Source: Nonomuraea aurantiaca (GTDB lineage Bacteria > Actinomycetota > Actinomycetes > Streptosporangiales > Streptosporangiaceae). Taken from it: DNA of 64,000 nt. The notes below the pieces were generated by a model, which ran no database searches, was not told where the DNA came from, and saw only the letters and a list, made by a program, of their open reading frames with translations. The position numbers and the translations under genes were made by a program. This document shows positions 18,209 through 26,733 of the stretch, in pieces. The first letter of the stretch is position 1. Each line of letters begins with the position of its first letter. The stretch lies in the NCBI RefSeq assembly GCF_020215705.1, contig NZ_JAIWNB010000003.1, positions 62,001 to 126,000 of the forward strand. The letters are read 5' to 3'.

Positions 18209-19230
18209 CAGGCCTCCTTCGCCTGCAGTCGCAGCGCGTCGGCCTCCGGGCCGAGCCCGACCGCCTCGTGGGGCAGCCAGCAGGCCGAGGCGTGCCCGCC
18301 GCCGCCCGTGACCTTGGCCGGCGGCGGCCGCTCGGCCGCGCAGACCGGCATGGCGTACGGGCAGCGCGGGTGGAAGGCGCAGCCCGAGGGCAGGTCGATC
18401 AGCGACGGCGGGGAGCCGGGGATGGGCCGCAGCCGGTCGCCCCGCGTCCCGGTGCTGCCCGGGATCGACTCCAGCAGGCCCTTGGTGTAGGGGTGGTGCG
18501 GGCGGTAGTAGAGGGTGCGGCGGTCGGCCCGCTCGGCCACCAGGCCCGCGTACATGACCAGCACCTCGTCGGCGATGCCCGCCACGACGCCGAGATCATG
18601 GGTGATGAGGATGAGCGCGATGTCGAACTCGGCCTGGACTCGGCCGATGAGCTCGAGGATCTGCGCCTGGACGGTCGCGTCGAGAGCGGTGGTCGGCTCG
18701 TCCGCGACGATGAGCTTCGGGTTCAGCGCCAGCGACATGGCGATCATCGCCCGCTGACGCATGCCGCCGGAGAACTGGTGCGGGTAGTCGTCCACCCGCC
18801 GGTCCGGTCGGGGGATGCCGACCAGGCCGAGCAGCTCGATCGCGCGCTTACGGGCCTCGGCGCGGCTGGTGTCGGGCCGGTGGACGTGGAAGAGCTCCTC
18901 GATCTGCCGGCCGACCTTGTAGAGCGGATGCAGGCTGGTCAGCGGGTCCTGGAAGACGACGCTGATCTCCGCCCCGCGGATGCGGCGTAACTGCTCGCGG
19001 TCCAGTTCGAGCAGGTCCACCCCTTCGAACAGGGCGGTGCCGGATATGTCGGCTCCGGGGGAGAGGCCGAGGATGGCCTGGGTGCTCACGGTCTTGCCGC
19101 TCCCCGACTCGCCGACGATCGCCAGCGTCCGGCCGCGGTCGACGGTGAACGACAGTCCCCGCACCGCCTGGACCAGGCCGTCGGAGGTGGGGAAGGACAC
19201 CTTCAGGTCCGTCACCTCTAGCAGGCTCAT
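18208..19230 (-). CDS. Oligopeptide ABC transporter ATP-binding protein, DppD type
   Basis: Partner ATPase, 340 residues. Walker A is GESGSGKT, signature [15 protein letters not shown], Walker [14 protein letters not shown]-loop LITHDLGVV. The C-terminus has [17 protein letters not shown], the family's cysteine motif. The ATG at 19230 has a strong GAGGAGG Shine-Dalgarno; the frame upstream of it belongs to an inverted repeat, not protein. TGATG coupling links it to the DppF-type gene. Confidence 0.95.
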   Translation of the reverse strand: MSLLEVTDLKVSFPTSDGLVQAVRGLSFTVDRGRTLAIVGESGSGKTVSTQAILGLSPGADISGTALFEGVDLLELDREQLRRIRGAEISVVFQDPLTSLHPLYKVGRQIEELFHVHRPDTSRAEARKRAIELLGLVGIPRPDRRVDDYPHQFSGGMRQRAMIAMSLALNPKLIVADEPTTALDATVQAQILELIGRVQAEFDIALILITHDLGVVAGIADEVLVMYAGLVAERADRRTLYYRPHHPYTKGLLESIPGSTGTRGDRLRPIPGSPPSLIDLPSGCAFHPRCPYAMPVCAAERPPPAKVTGGGGHASACWLPHEAVGLGPEADALRLQAKEA

Positions 19231-19243
19231 GTTCCTCCTCACA

Positions 19244-19270
19244 GCGCCCCGCGGGAGTCCCGCGGGGCGC
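19244..19270 (-). other. Perfect 13-bp hairpin between binding-protein and ATPase genes
   Basis: A 13-base arm starting GCGCCCCGC is followed by one base and its exact complement. There is no T-run, so it is more likely an mRNA-stabilising or attenuating hairpin. Such structures often let the binding protein be made in excess over the membrane components. Confidence 0.75.
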
Positions 19271-19277
19271 CGCACGG

Positions 19278-21104
19278 TCATGGCGAGTTGGGGTCAAGCC
19301 AGAGGCTGGTGATGTCGTAGACCTGGAACGCGGGCAGGTACAGCGCGTTGCGCACCCGCTTGCTCTTGTAGATCGGCGTGTTCTGGTTGCCGAACGGCAC
19401 GATCACCGCGTCGGCCATCACCGTCTCGTCGACCTGGTGCCAGAGGCCGGCCGCCTTGGTCGCGTCGGGCTCGGCCAGCGCCTGCTTGATGAGGGCGTCC
19501 ACCTTGGGGTTGCTGTAGCAGCCGTAGTTGCTCGTGCCCGGGGTGCAGTTGGTCTGGAACAGCGGCTGGGAGACCGCGCGGCCGTTGTTGCCGTACCAGT
19601 CGGGCACCCAGCCGGGGGCCGAGATGTCCCACTTGCTGTCCTTGGCGATGGTCGGGTTCTGGAGGAACGCCCCGTAGTAGTCGCCCTGCCGTACGGGCAG
19701 GCCCTTGACGGTGATCCCGCACTTCTTCAGGTCGGCCGAGTAGGACTGGAAGTTGGCCGGGTGGTTGCCCGCGTTGCGGAACGCGCCGATGAGCGTCATC
19801 CCGTTCGGGTAGCCCGCCTCGGCGAGCAGCTGCTTGCACTTGGCCGGGTCACCCTGGTCGCCGGGCGTCGGGTACGGGTTGTACTCCTGGTAGCCGATGT
19901 TGCCCGGCGGGATGGCCGTGTGCAGCGGGGTCGCCACGTCGGCACCGCCGTAGATCTTGGCGATGGCCACCTTGTTGATGGCGTACTCGATGGCCTGGCG
20001 GACCTTGACCTTGCCCATGGCGCCGTTCTCGTTCTTGCTCTGCTGGTTGAAGACGAGATACGGGTTCGTCACGGCGCCCGGGAAGATCTTGAAATTGGGG
20101 TCGCCGCTCTTCAGGCGCGGGATCTGGGCGGTGGGCACCGGCAGGTCCCAGGACAGGTCCGCGCTGCCCGCCTCGATCTGCTGCTGCACCGCGTCGGGCT
20201 CGGTGACGCCCATCTTGACGTCGACGGCGTTGGCGTACTGGTGCCTGATCGGGTCGGCCGCCTGCGTCCAGGCGGGGTTCCGCTCCAGTCTGATCGACTT
20301 GGTGGCCACGTACTGGGTGATCTTGTACGGGCCGTCGGAGATCACGTGCTGGCGGAAGGTGGCGTCGTCCGGCACGTACTGGTCGTACTCCTGGGGTGCG
20401 GCCGAGGAGAAGTTCAGCGACAGGATGTTGAGGAAGTCGCTCGCCGGCTGGACCAGCGTGAACACGATCGTCTTGGCATCCTTGGCCTGCACACCGGCGA
20501 TGTCGTGCGAGTTCTGGAAGGCCGCCAGTGCCGCCGCCGTGGGCTTGTCCTTCTCGAACGCCTTGGCGTAGGCCGCGCAGTAGGCGGCCATGCCCTTGAT
20601 CGTGCTGGTGTAGTAGCCGGGCGCGCCTGCTCCGGCCACCGGGTTGCAGAGGCGCTTGAAGCCGCGGACGAAGTCGCCCGCGGTCACCGCCCGCGGCGGC
20701 TGGGTGTCCCACTGGACGCCGTCCCGCAGCTTGATCGTGTACGTGAGCTGGTCGGCGCTGAGGCCGCCATTGGCGGTCGTCGGCAGCTCGGCGGCGACGT
20801 CGGGAACGACGGCGAAGCCCTTGGTGGTGTCGGCCTCCTTGGCCACGCCGCTCAGGTTGAACAGCTGGCGCGCGTAACCGCGCATGATGCCGTTGGTGAC
20901 CGTGTAGTAGGCGCTGGTGGGATCGAGATGGTCGACGTCGCCGCCGCCCACCAGCCTGATCGTGCCGCCCGACAAGGGCTTGCCGGTCTCCTGGGCCGCT
21001 GTCGGCGGCGCCGAGCCGTTCGTACCGGTGTCCGTGGCGCAGGCGGCGGCGAGCAGACTTGCCGCGGCCACCACGGCGATGCTGAGATGGCGCAAGCTGG
21101 CCAT
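19278..21104 (-). CDS. Oligopeptide-binding lipoprotein (family 5)
   Basis: Extracellular solute-binding lipoprotein, 608 residues. The signal MASLRHLSIAVVAAASLLAAAC has a lipobox with Cys22, followed by a Thr/Gly/Ser linker. The family-5 start GGTIRLVGGGDVDHLDPTSA and YTIKLRDGVQWDTQPPRAVTA are clear. Four further cysteines lie in the C-terminal half (CKQLL, KKCGI, NCTPG, YGCYS). The ATG at 21104 has a GGGAGGG Shine-Dalgarno. It is the first gene of the five-gene transporter and lies downstream of a peptidase gene, which supports peptide as substrate. Confidence 0.93.
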   Translation of the reverse strand: MASLRHLSIAVVAAASLLAAACATDTGTNGSAPPTAAQETGKPLSGGTIRLVGGGDVDHLDPTSAYYTVTNGIMRGYARQLFNLSGVAKEADTTKGFAVVPDVAAELPTTANGGLSADQLTYTIKLRDGVQWDTQPPRAVTAGDFVRGFKRLCNPVAGAGAPGYYTSTIKGMAAYCAAYAKAFEKDKPTAAALAAFQNSHDIAGVQAKDAKTIVFTLVQPASDFLNILSLNFSSAAPQEYDQYVPDDATFRQHVISDGPYKITQYVATKSIRLERNPAWTQAADPIRHQYANAVDVKMGVTEPDAVQQQIEAGSADLSWDLPVPTAQIPRLKSGDPNFKIFPGAVTNPYLVFNQQSKNENGAMGKVKVRQAIEYAINKVAIAKIYGGADVATPLHTAIPPGNIGYQEYNPYPTPGDQGDPAKCKQLLAEAGYPNGMTLIGAFRNAGNHPANFQSYSADLKKCGITVKGLPVRQGDYYGAFLQNPTIAKDSKWDISAPGWVPDWYGNNGRAVSQPLFQTNCTPGTSNYGCYSNPKVDALIKQALAEPDATKAAGLWHQVDETVMADAVIVPFGNQNTPIYKSKRVRNALYLPAFQVYDITSLWLDPNSP

Positions 21105-21146
21105 CTGGCCCTCCCTCGTGCCGAGTGGGGATATGTGGCTGGCCAG

Positions 21147-21180
21147 TGGGGCGCGCTTCGTGGCCGCGAGGCGCGCCCCA
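21147..21180 (-). other. 10-bp inverted repeat in the leader of the oligopeptide-binding gene
   Basis: TGGGGCGCGC, a 14-base loop, then its perfect complement, ending about 43 bases before the ATG. A second small palindrome (ACGGTT-N4-AACCGT, 21227-21242) lies further up in the same 209-bp gap, which must also hold the promoter. Either could be regulatory; function is not known. Confidence 0.6.
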
Positions 21181-21313
21181 CGTGCTGCTCCTTCGAGCAA
21201 CCCACTTGGGGAGGGCGGTGTCGAGGACGGTTATTCAACCGTTGGCGAGTAGCGACCACGGAGTGATACCGGTTCTGTCCAAGAACCGTGATTGATGGCG
21301 ACGAAAGCGAGAA

Positions 21314-23182
21314 TCAGCTGAAAATCTGCTGGTAGAACGCCAGCTCCGCGGCCAGCGCGGTGGCCCGTGTCTCGGTGCGCCGGAAACCGTGCGACTCGCC
21401 CTCGAACGCCAGATAGGTGCACGAGACGCCGCGCACGGCCAGCGCGTCGGCGAAGGCCGCCGACTGCTCGGGCGGCACCACGGGATCGTCGAGCCCCTGG
21501 AGCAGCAGCATCGGGCAGGAGACGCCGTCGACCAGCGCCAGCGGCTCGCGCTCGGCGTAGAGCCGCGGGTCCTCCGGGCCGACCAGCCACTCCACGTAAC
21601 GTGACTCGAAATCATGCGTGTGGGCATGGAGCGGGGCGAGCGCGCTGACGCCGTAGTAGGACACGCCCCCCGCGAACACGTCCGAACGGCAGCAGGCCGC
21701 CATCACGGTCCAGCCGCCCGCGCTGCCGCCGCGCACCGCGATGCGCCCGGGATCGGCCAGCCCCTCGGCCACCAGCCATTCGGCGGCCATGATCGTGTCC
21801 TCGACGTCGACGACGCCCCACTGCCCCTTCAGCCGATCGCGGTAGGCCCGGCCGTAGCCGCTGGACCCGCCGTAGTTGACGTCGAGCACGCCGATGCCGC
21901 GTGAGGTGAGGTACGCCTTCTCCAGGTCGAGCGCCGTGCCCTCGTGCGCCGTCGGACCGCCGTGCACGAACAGCACGTACGGAGGAGCGTCCTCCGAGTC
22001 CTCGGCGGCCGGGTTGGACGGCGGATAGAGGAAGCCGTGCACCCGGTGCCCCATCTCCACCGGCCGTGGCGTGGGCAGGCAGGCGAGGTCGGGCAGCTCG
22101 TCGATGTCGAGCCTGAGGGTCTCGGCCTGGCCGGTGACGGTGTCGACGCGGATGAGCGTTTTCGGGACCGCGGCGCCGTACGCGATGCCGGTCACGCTGG
22201 TGCCGTCGGCGGCCAGCGCCGGATCCCACCCGTCGCCCGGCGGATCGAGGTCGGCGAGCCGGCCCGTCTCCGGGTCGAGGATGCCGAGCCGCAGGTCGCC
22301 GCGCCCGTGCAGCACCGCGAGCCGTCCGTCGCCGAGCACGACGTAGGGCAGGCCGCCCAGCGTCCACGGCGGCCAGGCGAACTCCTCCTCCAGGGGATGG
22401 AGCGGCTGTGGCGAGAGGTCGTGGAGGCCGGTCCGGTAGAGGTTCCACCAGCCGGAGCGGTCGGAGATCAGATAGAGGTGGCCGTCGTCCTTCCAGCTGG
22501 GCGCGAGCACGGACTCCGACGGGCCGCCGCCCACGGTCCACGAGGTGCCGTCGGACAGGCGGGTGACGCGGAGCTCGGTGCCGGTCCACGGCATGCGCGG
22601 ATGATTCCAGGTGATATAGGCGAGATGCCGTCCGTCGGGGGAGATGGCGGGGGAGGCGTAGAAGTCGCCGCCGGTGACCCATTCGCGGGTCTCACCGTCG
22701 CCGATCGGGACGGAGACGATGGCCCTGGTCGTCTTCCCGTCGTCGGTGTGCCGCTCGCGTACGCACCAGACCTGGCCGTCGCGGACCAGCAGGTCGGCGT
22801 AACGGTCGCCCTCGGGGGTGAGCGGTACGGGCTCGCCGGCGTCGGTGCGGTCGGCGAGATCGGTGCGGTCGGTGCGGCCAGCTTGGTTGGTGAGCAGGTA
22901 AAGGCGCTGGTCGGCGAGACAGGCGAAGATCACGTGGCCCTCGGGGGTCACCGCGTAGGGCCGCCCGCCGTATTCGTGCACGCGGGTGCGGGCGCTCCAC
23001 GGCTCGGGCAGCAGCTCACGGCAGGTACCGTCGGCGGCGCGATGCATGATCGTGCTGCGTCCGCCCTGGTCAGGGCGGTCCTCCGTCCACCACACCTGGC
23101 CGTCGAGCGCGGTCGGCCAGCCGAGCCGCCGGCCGGACCGGGCGACGTCGGTGGTCGAGATGGGGGAGCGCCAGAAGGGCAT
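21314..23182 (-). CDS. Prolyl oligopeptidase-family (S9) serine peptidase
   Basis: Cytoplasmic enzyme of 622 residues with an N-terminal beta-propeller (about 1-370, WD-like blades such as RLAVLHGRGDLRLGILDPE) and a C-terminal alpha/beta-hydrolase. The nucleophile is Ser487 in RGGSAGGWT. The Asp lies in LLLQGLDDPVVPP and the His in EGESHGFRR. Homologues are acylaminoacyl- or dipeptidyl-peptidases. No signal peptide is seen. The ATG at 23182 has AGGA upstream; the TTG nine codons earlier is less likely. It lies 209 bp upstream of the oligopeptide importer on the same strand, so it probably cleaves imported peptides. Confidence 0.92.
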   Translation of the reverse strand: MPFWRSPISTTDVARSGRRLGWPTALDGQVWWTEDRPDQGGRSTIMHRAADGTCRELLPEPWSARTRVHEYGGRPYAVTPEGHVIFACLADQRLYLLTNQAGRTDRTDLADRTDAGEPVPLTPEGDRYADLLVRDGQVWCVRERHTDDGKTTRAIVSVPIGDGETREWVTGGDFYASPAISPDGRHLAYITWNHPRMPWTGTELRVTRLSDGTSWTVGGGPSESVLAPSWKDDGHLYLISDRSGWWNLYRTGLHDLSPQPLHPLEEEFAWPPWTLGGLPYVVLGDGRLAVLHGRGDLRLGILDPETGRLADLDPPGDGWDPALAADGTSVTGIAYGAAVPKTLIRVDTVTGQAETLRLDIDELPDLACLPTPRPVEMGHRVHGFLYPPSNPAAEDSEDAPPYVLFVHGGPTAHEGTALDLEKAYLTSRGIGVLDVNYGGSSGYGRAYRDRLKGQWGVVDVEDTIMAAEWLVAEGLADPGRIAVRGGSAGGWTVMAACCRSDVFAGGVSYYGVSALAPLHAHTHDFESRYVEWLVGPEDPRLYAEREPLALVDGVSCPMLLLQGLDDPVVPPEQSAAFADALAVRGVSCTYLAFEGESHGFRRTETRATALAAELAFYQQIFS

Positions 23183-23230
23183 AGACGCATCCTGCCGGAA
23201 GATCGGCAAGAGTGCGGGGTGATCACCTCA

Positions 23231-23280
23231 CTCCGGTGACCACCCCGCTTCGATCACCGTAGTCCGGTGACCACCCCACT
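23231..23280. repeat. Short direct repeat between the peptidase and gluD
   Basis: TCCGGTGACCACCCC occurs at 23232 and 23263. A diverged third block with CCGGTCACCCG and CGGTGACC follows to about 23305. Partial dyads (GGTGACC/GGTCACC) may form hairpins terminating the glu operon, which runs towards this spot. Confidence 0.6.
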
Positions 23281-23324
23281 CCGGTCACCCGTTCACCGCG
23301 GTGACCTGCTCGATGACCTCAGCC

Positions 23325-24221
23325 CTAGACCACGGCTCCGTCGGGAGCCGGTCGGCCGGACGGCAGGCCGGCCACCGCGCCCGGCGGCTCTATCGGCCTG
23401 GCCGTGGTCTTGCGGCTGCGGCGGCTGCGCTTCTCCAGCCAGGTGGCGAACGCGCTGAGCGCCATGGCCATGACGATGTAGATGACGCCGATGACGACCG
23501 CCGACACCAGCTTCGTGCCGGGGTAGACCGACGGCAGGGTCTTGAAACCCATGTTCAGGAGGTCGACGTAGACGATGAAGTAGCCCAGCGCGGTGTCCTT
23601 GAGCAGGACCACGAGCTGGCTGACCACCGCGGGCATCATCACCGTGAGGCCCTGCGGCAGCAGGATCAACCGCATCACGCCGCCCTTGCGCAGCCCGACC
23701 GCGTACGCCGCCTCCGACTGGCCCTTCGGGATCGAGTTGATGCCCGCCCTGACCACCTCGGCCAGCACCGAGCCGTTGTAGAGGGTGAGCCCGAGCACGA
23801 TCGCGAACAGCGCGTAGTCCCCGCCGCCGAACAGGTCGGGCGACAGGAACCAGATGAAGAAGATCAGCAGGAGCAGCGGGATCGCCCGGAAGAGCTCCAC
23901 GATCCAGGCGGCGGGAATCCTGATCCACCGGTGGTCGGAGAGCCTGGCGATGCCGAAGACCGCACCGAACAGCAGCGCGAAGACCGCACCCAGCGCAGCG
24001 GCCGTGAGCGTGCCCACCAGCCCGGGCAGGATGAAGTCCACCCAGACGGTCTCGGTGGTGAACGGCTCCCAGAGCTTGCCGTCGAACTGGCCCTTCTCGT
24101 TGAACTTCAGCACCATCCAGCCGAGGACCGCCAGCAGGGCGAGCGCGGAGATCCCGGTGATCAGGTGGTTGCGCACCCGGCCGCGCGGGCCGGGAGCGTC
24201 GAAGAGGACGGACGTGCTCAT
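23325..24221 (-). CDS. gluD: Glutamate-type amino acid ABC transporter permease
   Basis: Membrane permease, 298 residues, of the His/Glu/Gln family. After an N-terminal cytoplasmic stretch and one extra helix come the core helices. ELFRAIPLLLLIFFIWFL and the EAA loop VVRAGINSIPKGQSEAAYAVGL are diagnostic. The C-terminus has a basic, Pro-rich cytoplasmic tail. The ATG overlaps the stop of gluC by four bases. It is last gene of gluABCD. Confidence 0.93.
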   Translation of the reverse strand: MSTSVLFDAPGPRGRVRNHLITGISALALLAVLGWMVLKFNEKGQFDGKLWEPFTTETVWVDFILPGLVGTLTAAALGAVFALLFGAVFGIARLSDHRWIRIPAAWIVELFRAIPLLLLIFFIWFLSPDLFGGGDYALFAIVLGLTLYNGSVLAEVVRAGINSIPKGQSEAAYAVGLRKGGVMRLILLPQGLTVMMPAVVSQLVVLLKDTALGYFIVYVDLLNMGFKTLPSVYPGTKLVSAVVIGVIYIVMAMALSAFATWLEKRSRRSRKTTARPIEPPGAVAGLPSGRPAPDGAVV

Positions 24222-24889
24222 CGGGCCACCGCCAATCTCCTGGCCAGCCAGCCGGTGTACCAGCCGATCGGCAGGATGAGTACCAGGAACGACAGCACGA
24301 TGCCGATGAAGATGGGGATCGAGACGCCGGTGGTGTCGAACGTCTCCCTCATCTTGGCGGCGACGTCCACGGTGTAGCCTGCGGCCGCCACCACGGTCGT
24401 GTTCTTGATCATGGCGATCAGGACGCTTCCGAGCGGGGCGATGACCGCCCGGAAGGCCTGCGGGAAGATGACAAGCGTGATCGACTGGCTGAAGGTGAGC
24501 CCGATCGCGCGGGCCGCCTCCGCCTGTCCCATGGGCACGGTGTTGATGCCGGATCGCAGCGCCTCGCAGACGAACGCCGCGGTGTAGGCCGACATGCCCA
24601 GCACGGCGAGCCAGAACGAGTTCGTCAGCGGCACCTCGGTGGAGAAGATCAGCCCGAGGGTGTCGCTGAGCCCGAGGTAGCAGAAAGCCAGCACCAGCGT
24701 CAGCGGGGTGTTGCGCACCACGTTGACGTACGCCGTGCCCGCGGCCCGCAGGACCGGGGTGGGAGAGACCCGCATGGCGGCCAGGATCGTGCCGACGATC
24801 AGCGAGAACACCGCGATGATCAGCGAGAGCTTAATGTTGTTCAGGAATCCTTCGCCCAGGTCGGGCGCGTACTGAATCAGTTCGTCCAT
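24218..24889 (-). CDS. gluC: Glutamate-type amino acid ABC transporter permease
   Basis: Second membrane permease, 223 residues, five predicted helices. VNVVRNTPLTLVLAFCYLGL is the conserved second-helix motif, and EALRSGINTVPMGQAEAARAIGL is the EAA loop. Order gluA-gluB-gluC-gluD matches the Corynebacterium glutamate uptake operon. Confidence 0.93.
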   Translation of the reverse strand: MDELIQYAPDLGEGFLNNIKLSLIIAVFSLIVGTILAAMRVSPTPVLRAAGTAYVNVVRNTPLTLVLAFCYLGLSDTLGLIFSTEVPLTNSFWLAVLGMSAYTAAFVCEALRSGINTVPMGQAEAARAIGLTFSQSITLVIFPQAFRAVIAPLGSVLIAMIKNTTVVAAAGYTVDVAAKMRETFDTTGVSIPIFIGIVLSFLVLILPIGWYTGWLARRLAVAR

Positions 24890-24950
24890 CGTGCTCCACC
24901 AGAGAGAATGGCGGCGGCGGCCGGGTCACCGGCCGCCGCGGGCTTGAGGA

Positions 24951-25808
24951 TCAGGCGCAACCCTCGGCCGGTGGGGCCTCCTTGGGCAGGTCCAGGCCGG
25001 TCTTGCCGAACCACTTCGTGAGGAGCTGGGTGGCCGTGCCGTCCTGCCACATCTTGGCGACGGCCTTGTTGACGGCCTCGCAGGTCGTCTTGTCGCCCTT
25101 CTTCAGGCCGATGCCGTACTTCTCGTCCGTGAACGGGTCGTTGAGCAGCTTGTACTTGCCCGGGTCCTGGCTGGCGAAGCCGGCGAGGATCAGGTTGTCG
25201 GTGGTGACCGCGTCCAGGTTGCCACCACTGAGCTTCTGCACGCACTCGGAGTAGTTGCTGGCGCCGACGAGCTTGGCGGGCAGGTTGAGCTTGCCGTCCG
25301 GCGGCGGGTCGGTGATCCGCTTGTAGGAGTTGGAGCCCTGCGCCTGGCAGATCCGCTTGTCCTTGAGGTCGGTCGCCTTGTTGATGTCCGCGGCGTCCGC
25401 ACGGACCATGGTGTCCTGGTGGACGACGACGTACGGGCCGCCGAAGGTCACCTTCGGCTTGCGCGCGTCAGTGATGGAGTAGGTGGCGAAGATGATGTCC
25501 ACGGTGCCATTGGCGAGCAGCGCCTCCCGGTTGGACGAGGGCGACTCCTTCCACGTGATCTTCACATCCTGACCGCCGGCCAGCTCCTTCACGATGTACT
25601 TGGCGACGTCCACGTCGAAGCCCTCAGGGTCACCGCCACCCTTCTTCAGGCCCAGGCTCGGCTGGTCCCATTTGGTGCCGACGGTGATCTCCTTGGCTCC
25701 CTTGAGCTTGTCCACGACGTTGGTGTAGCTGCCTCCACCGCCACACGCGGCAAGACCGACCGCCATGGCCGTGACGGCGAACACGGCCCCAGTTCGACGC
25801 ATCTGCAT
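24951..25808 (-). CDS. gluB: Glutamate-binding lipoprotein
   Basis: Family-3 solute-binding lipoprotein, 285 residues. Lipobox LAAC with Cys22 is followed by GGGGS. EITVGTKWDQPSLGLKKGGG, then EGFDVDVAKYI, the ligand-contact segment ANGTVDIIFATYSITDARK and FGGPYVVVHQDTMV are the usual GluB features. Internal cysteines (CQAQ, CVQKL, CEAV, C-terminal GCA) may form disulfides. The ATG at 25808 follows a GAGG Shine-Dalgarno; the upstream in-frame codons have no such support. Confidence 0.93.
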   Translation of the reverse strand: MQMRRTGAVFAVTAMAVGLAACGGGGSYTNVVDKLKGAKEITVGTKWDQPSLGLKKGGGDPEGFDVDVAKYIVKELAGGQDVKITWKESPSSNREALLANGTVDIIFATYSITDARKPKVTFGGPYVVVHQDTMVRADAADINKATDLKDKRICQAQGSNSYKRITDPPPDGKLNLPAKLVGASNYSECVQKLSGGNLDAVTTDNLILAGFASQDPGKYKLLNDPFTDEKYGIGLKKGDKTTCEAVNKAVAKMWQDGTATQLLTKWFGKTGLDLPKEAPPAEGCA

Positions 25809-25843
25809 AGTGGTTACCTCAATCTTCCTGCTGCGGACTGGGA

Positions 25844-26599
25844 TCAATGCGTGAGGATCTTCGAAAGGAAGTCCTTGGCCCGGTCTGTCTGGGCGTTGGT
25901 GAAGAACTCATCGGGGGTGTTCTCTTCGACGATCTGCCCGTCGGCCATGAACACCACCCGGTTCGCGGCTCTTCTCGCGAACCCCATCTCATGCGTGACG
26001 ACCATCATCGTCATCCCGTCGCGAGCCAGCCCGATCATGACGTCGAGCACCTCCTGGACCATCTCCGGGTCCAGCGCCGACGTCGGCTCGTCGAACAGGA
26101 TCATCTTCGGGTCCATGGCCAGCGCCCTGGCGATGGCGACGCGCTGCTGCTGCCCGCCGGAGAGCTGCGCGGGGTATTTGTCCGCCTGCGCGGCGATGCC
26201 CACCCGTTCGAGCAGCTCCATGGCGCGCGTCTCCGCGGCGTCGCGGGCCTTCTTGCGCACCTTGATCGGCCCCAGCGTGACGTTCTCGCGAATCGTCTTG
26301 TGGGCGAACAGGTTGAACGACTGGAAGACCATGCCCACTTCGGAGCGGAGCTTGGCCAGCGCCTTGCCCTCTTCCGGCAGCGGCTGGCCGTCGAAGATGA
26401 TCTGCCCGCCGTCGATGGTCTCCAGCCGGTTGACGGCCCGGCACAGGGTGGACTTGCCGCCACCCGAAGGGCCGATCACGACCAGGACCTCGCCACGGGA
26501 AACGGTCAGGTTGATGTCCTTCAGGACGTGCAGTGCCCCGAAGTGCTTGTTGACGTGCTCCAACTTTACAAGTGGAGTGACGTCCCCGTTCTCCGTCAT
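25844..26599 (-). CDS. gluA: Glutamate-type ABC transporter ATP-binding protein
   Basis: Cytoplasmic ATPase, 251 residues. Walker A is GPSGGGKS, Q-loop VFQSFNLF, signature LSGGQQQRVAIARAL, Walker B MILFDEPTSALDPEM, H-loop VTHEMGFAR: a typical polar amino acid transporter subunit. The start is ATG at 26599, which sits directly behind a promoter with no room for a Shine-Dalgarno, so the mRNA is probably leaderless. The TTG two codons upstream is unlikely. It is the first gene of gluABCD and divergent from miaB. Confidence 0.95.
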   Translation of the reverse strand: MTENGDVTPLVKLEHVNKHFGALHVLKDINLTVSRGEVLVVIGPSGGGKSTLCRAVNRLETIDGGQIIFDGQPLPEEGKALAKLRSEVGMVFQSFNLFAHKTIRENVTLGPIKVRKKARDAAETRAMELLERVGIAAQADKYPAQLSGGQQQRVAIARALAMDPKMILFDEPTSALDPEMVQEVLDVMIGLARDGMTMMVVTHEMGFARRAANRVVFMADGQIVEENTPDEFFTNAQTDRAKDFLSKILTH

Positions 26600-26605
26600 G
26601 TGCAA

Positions 26606-26634
26606 AACCTAGGGGCCAATAGGACGCTGGTCAC
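26606..26634 (-). promoter_or_regulatory. Promoter of gluABCD giving a leaderless transcript
   Basis: On the coding strand GTGACC (-35), exactly 17 bases, then TAGGTT (-10), six bases, then ATG. A TAnnnT -10 placed six to seven bases before a start codon is the actinobacterial leaderless pattern. Confidence 0.6.
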
Positions 26635-26733
26635 TAACCGAGCGGTACCGATCCGATCACATCATGCCATCAAGCTGGTGTTTTAGATCCTACGACCGTC
26701 GCAAGCCGGACAAGGACTACCCTTGGACGTGCG

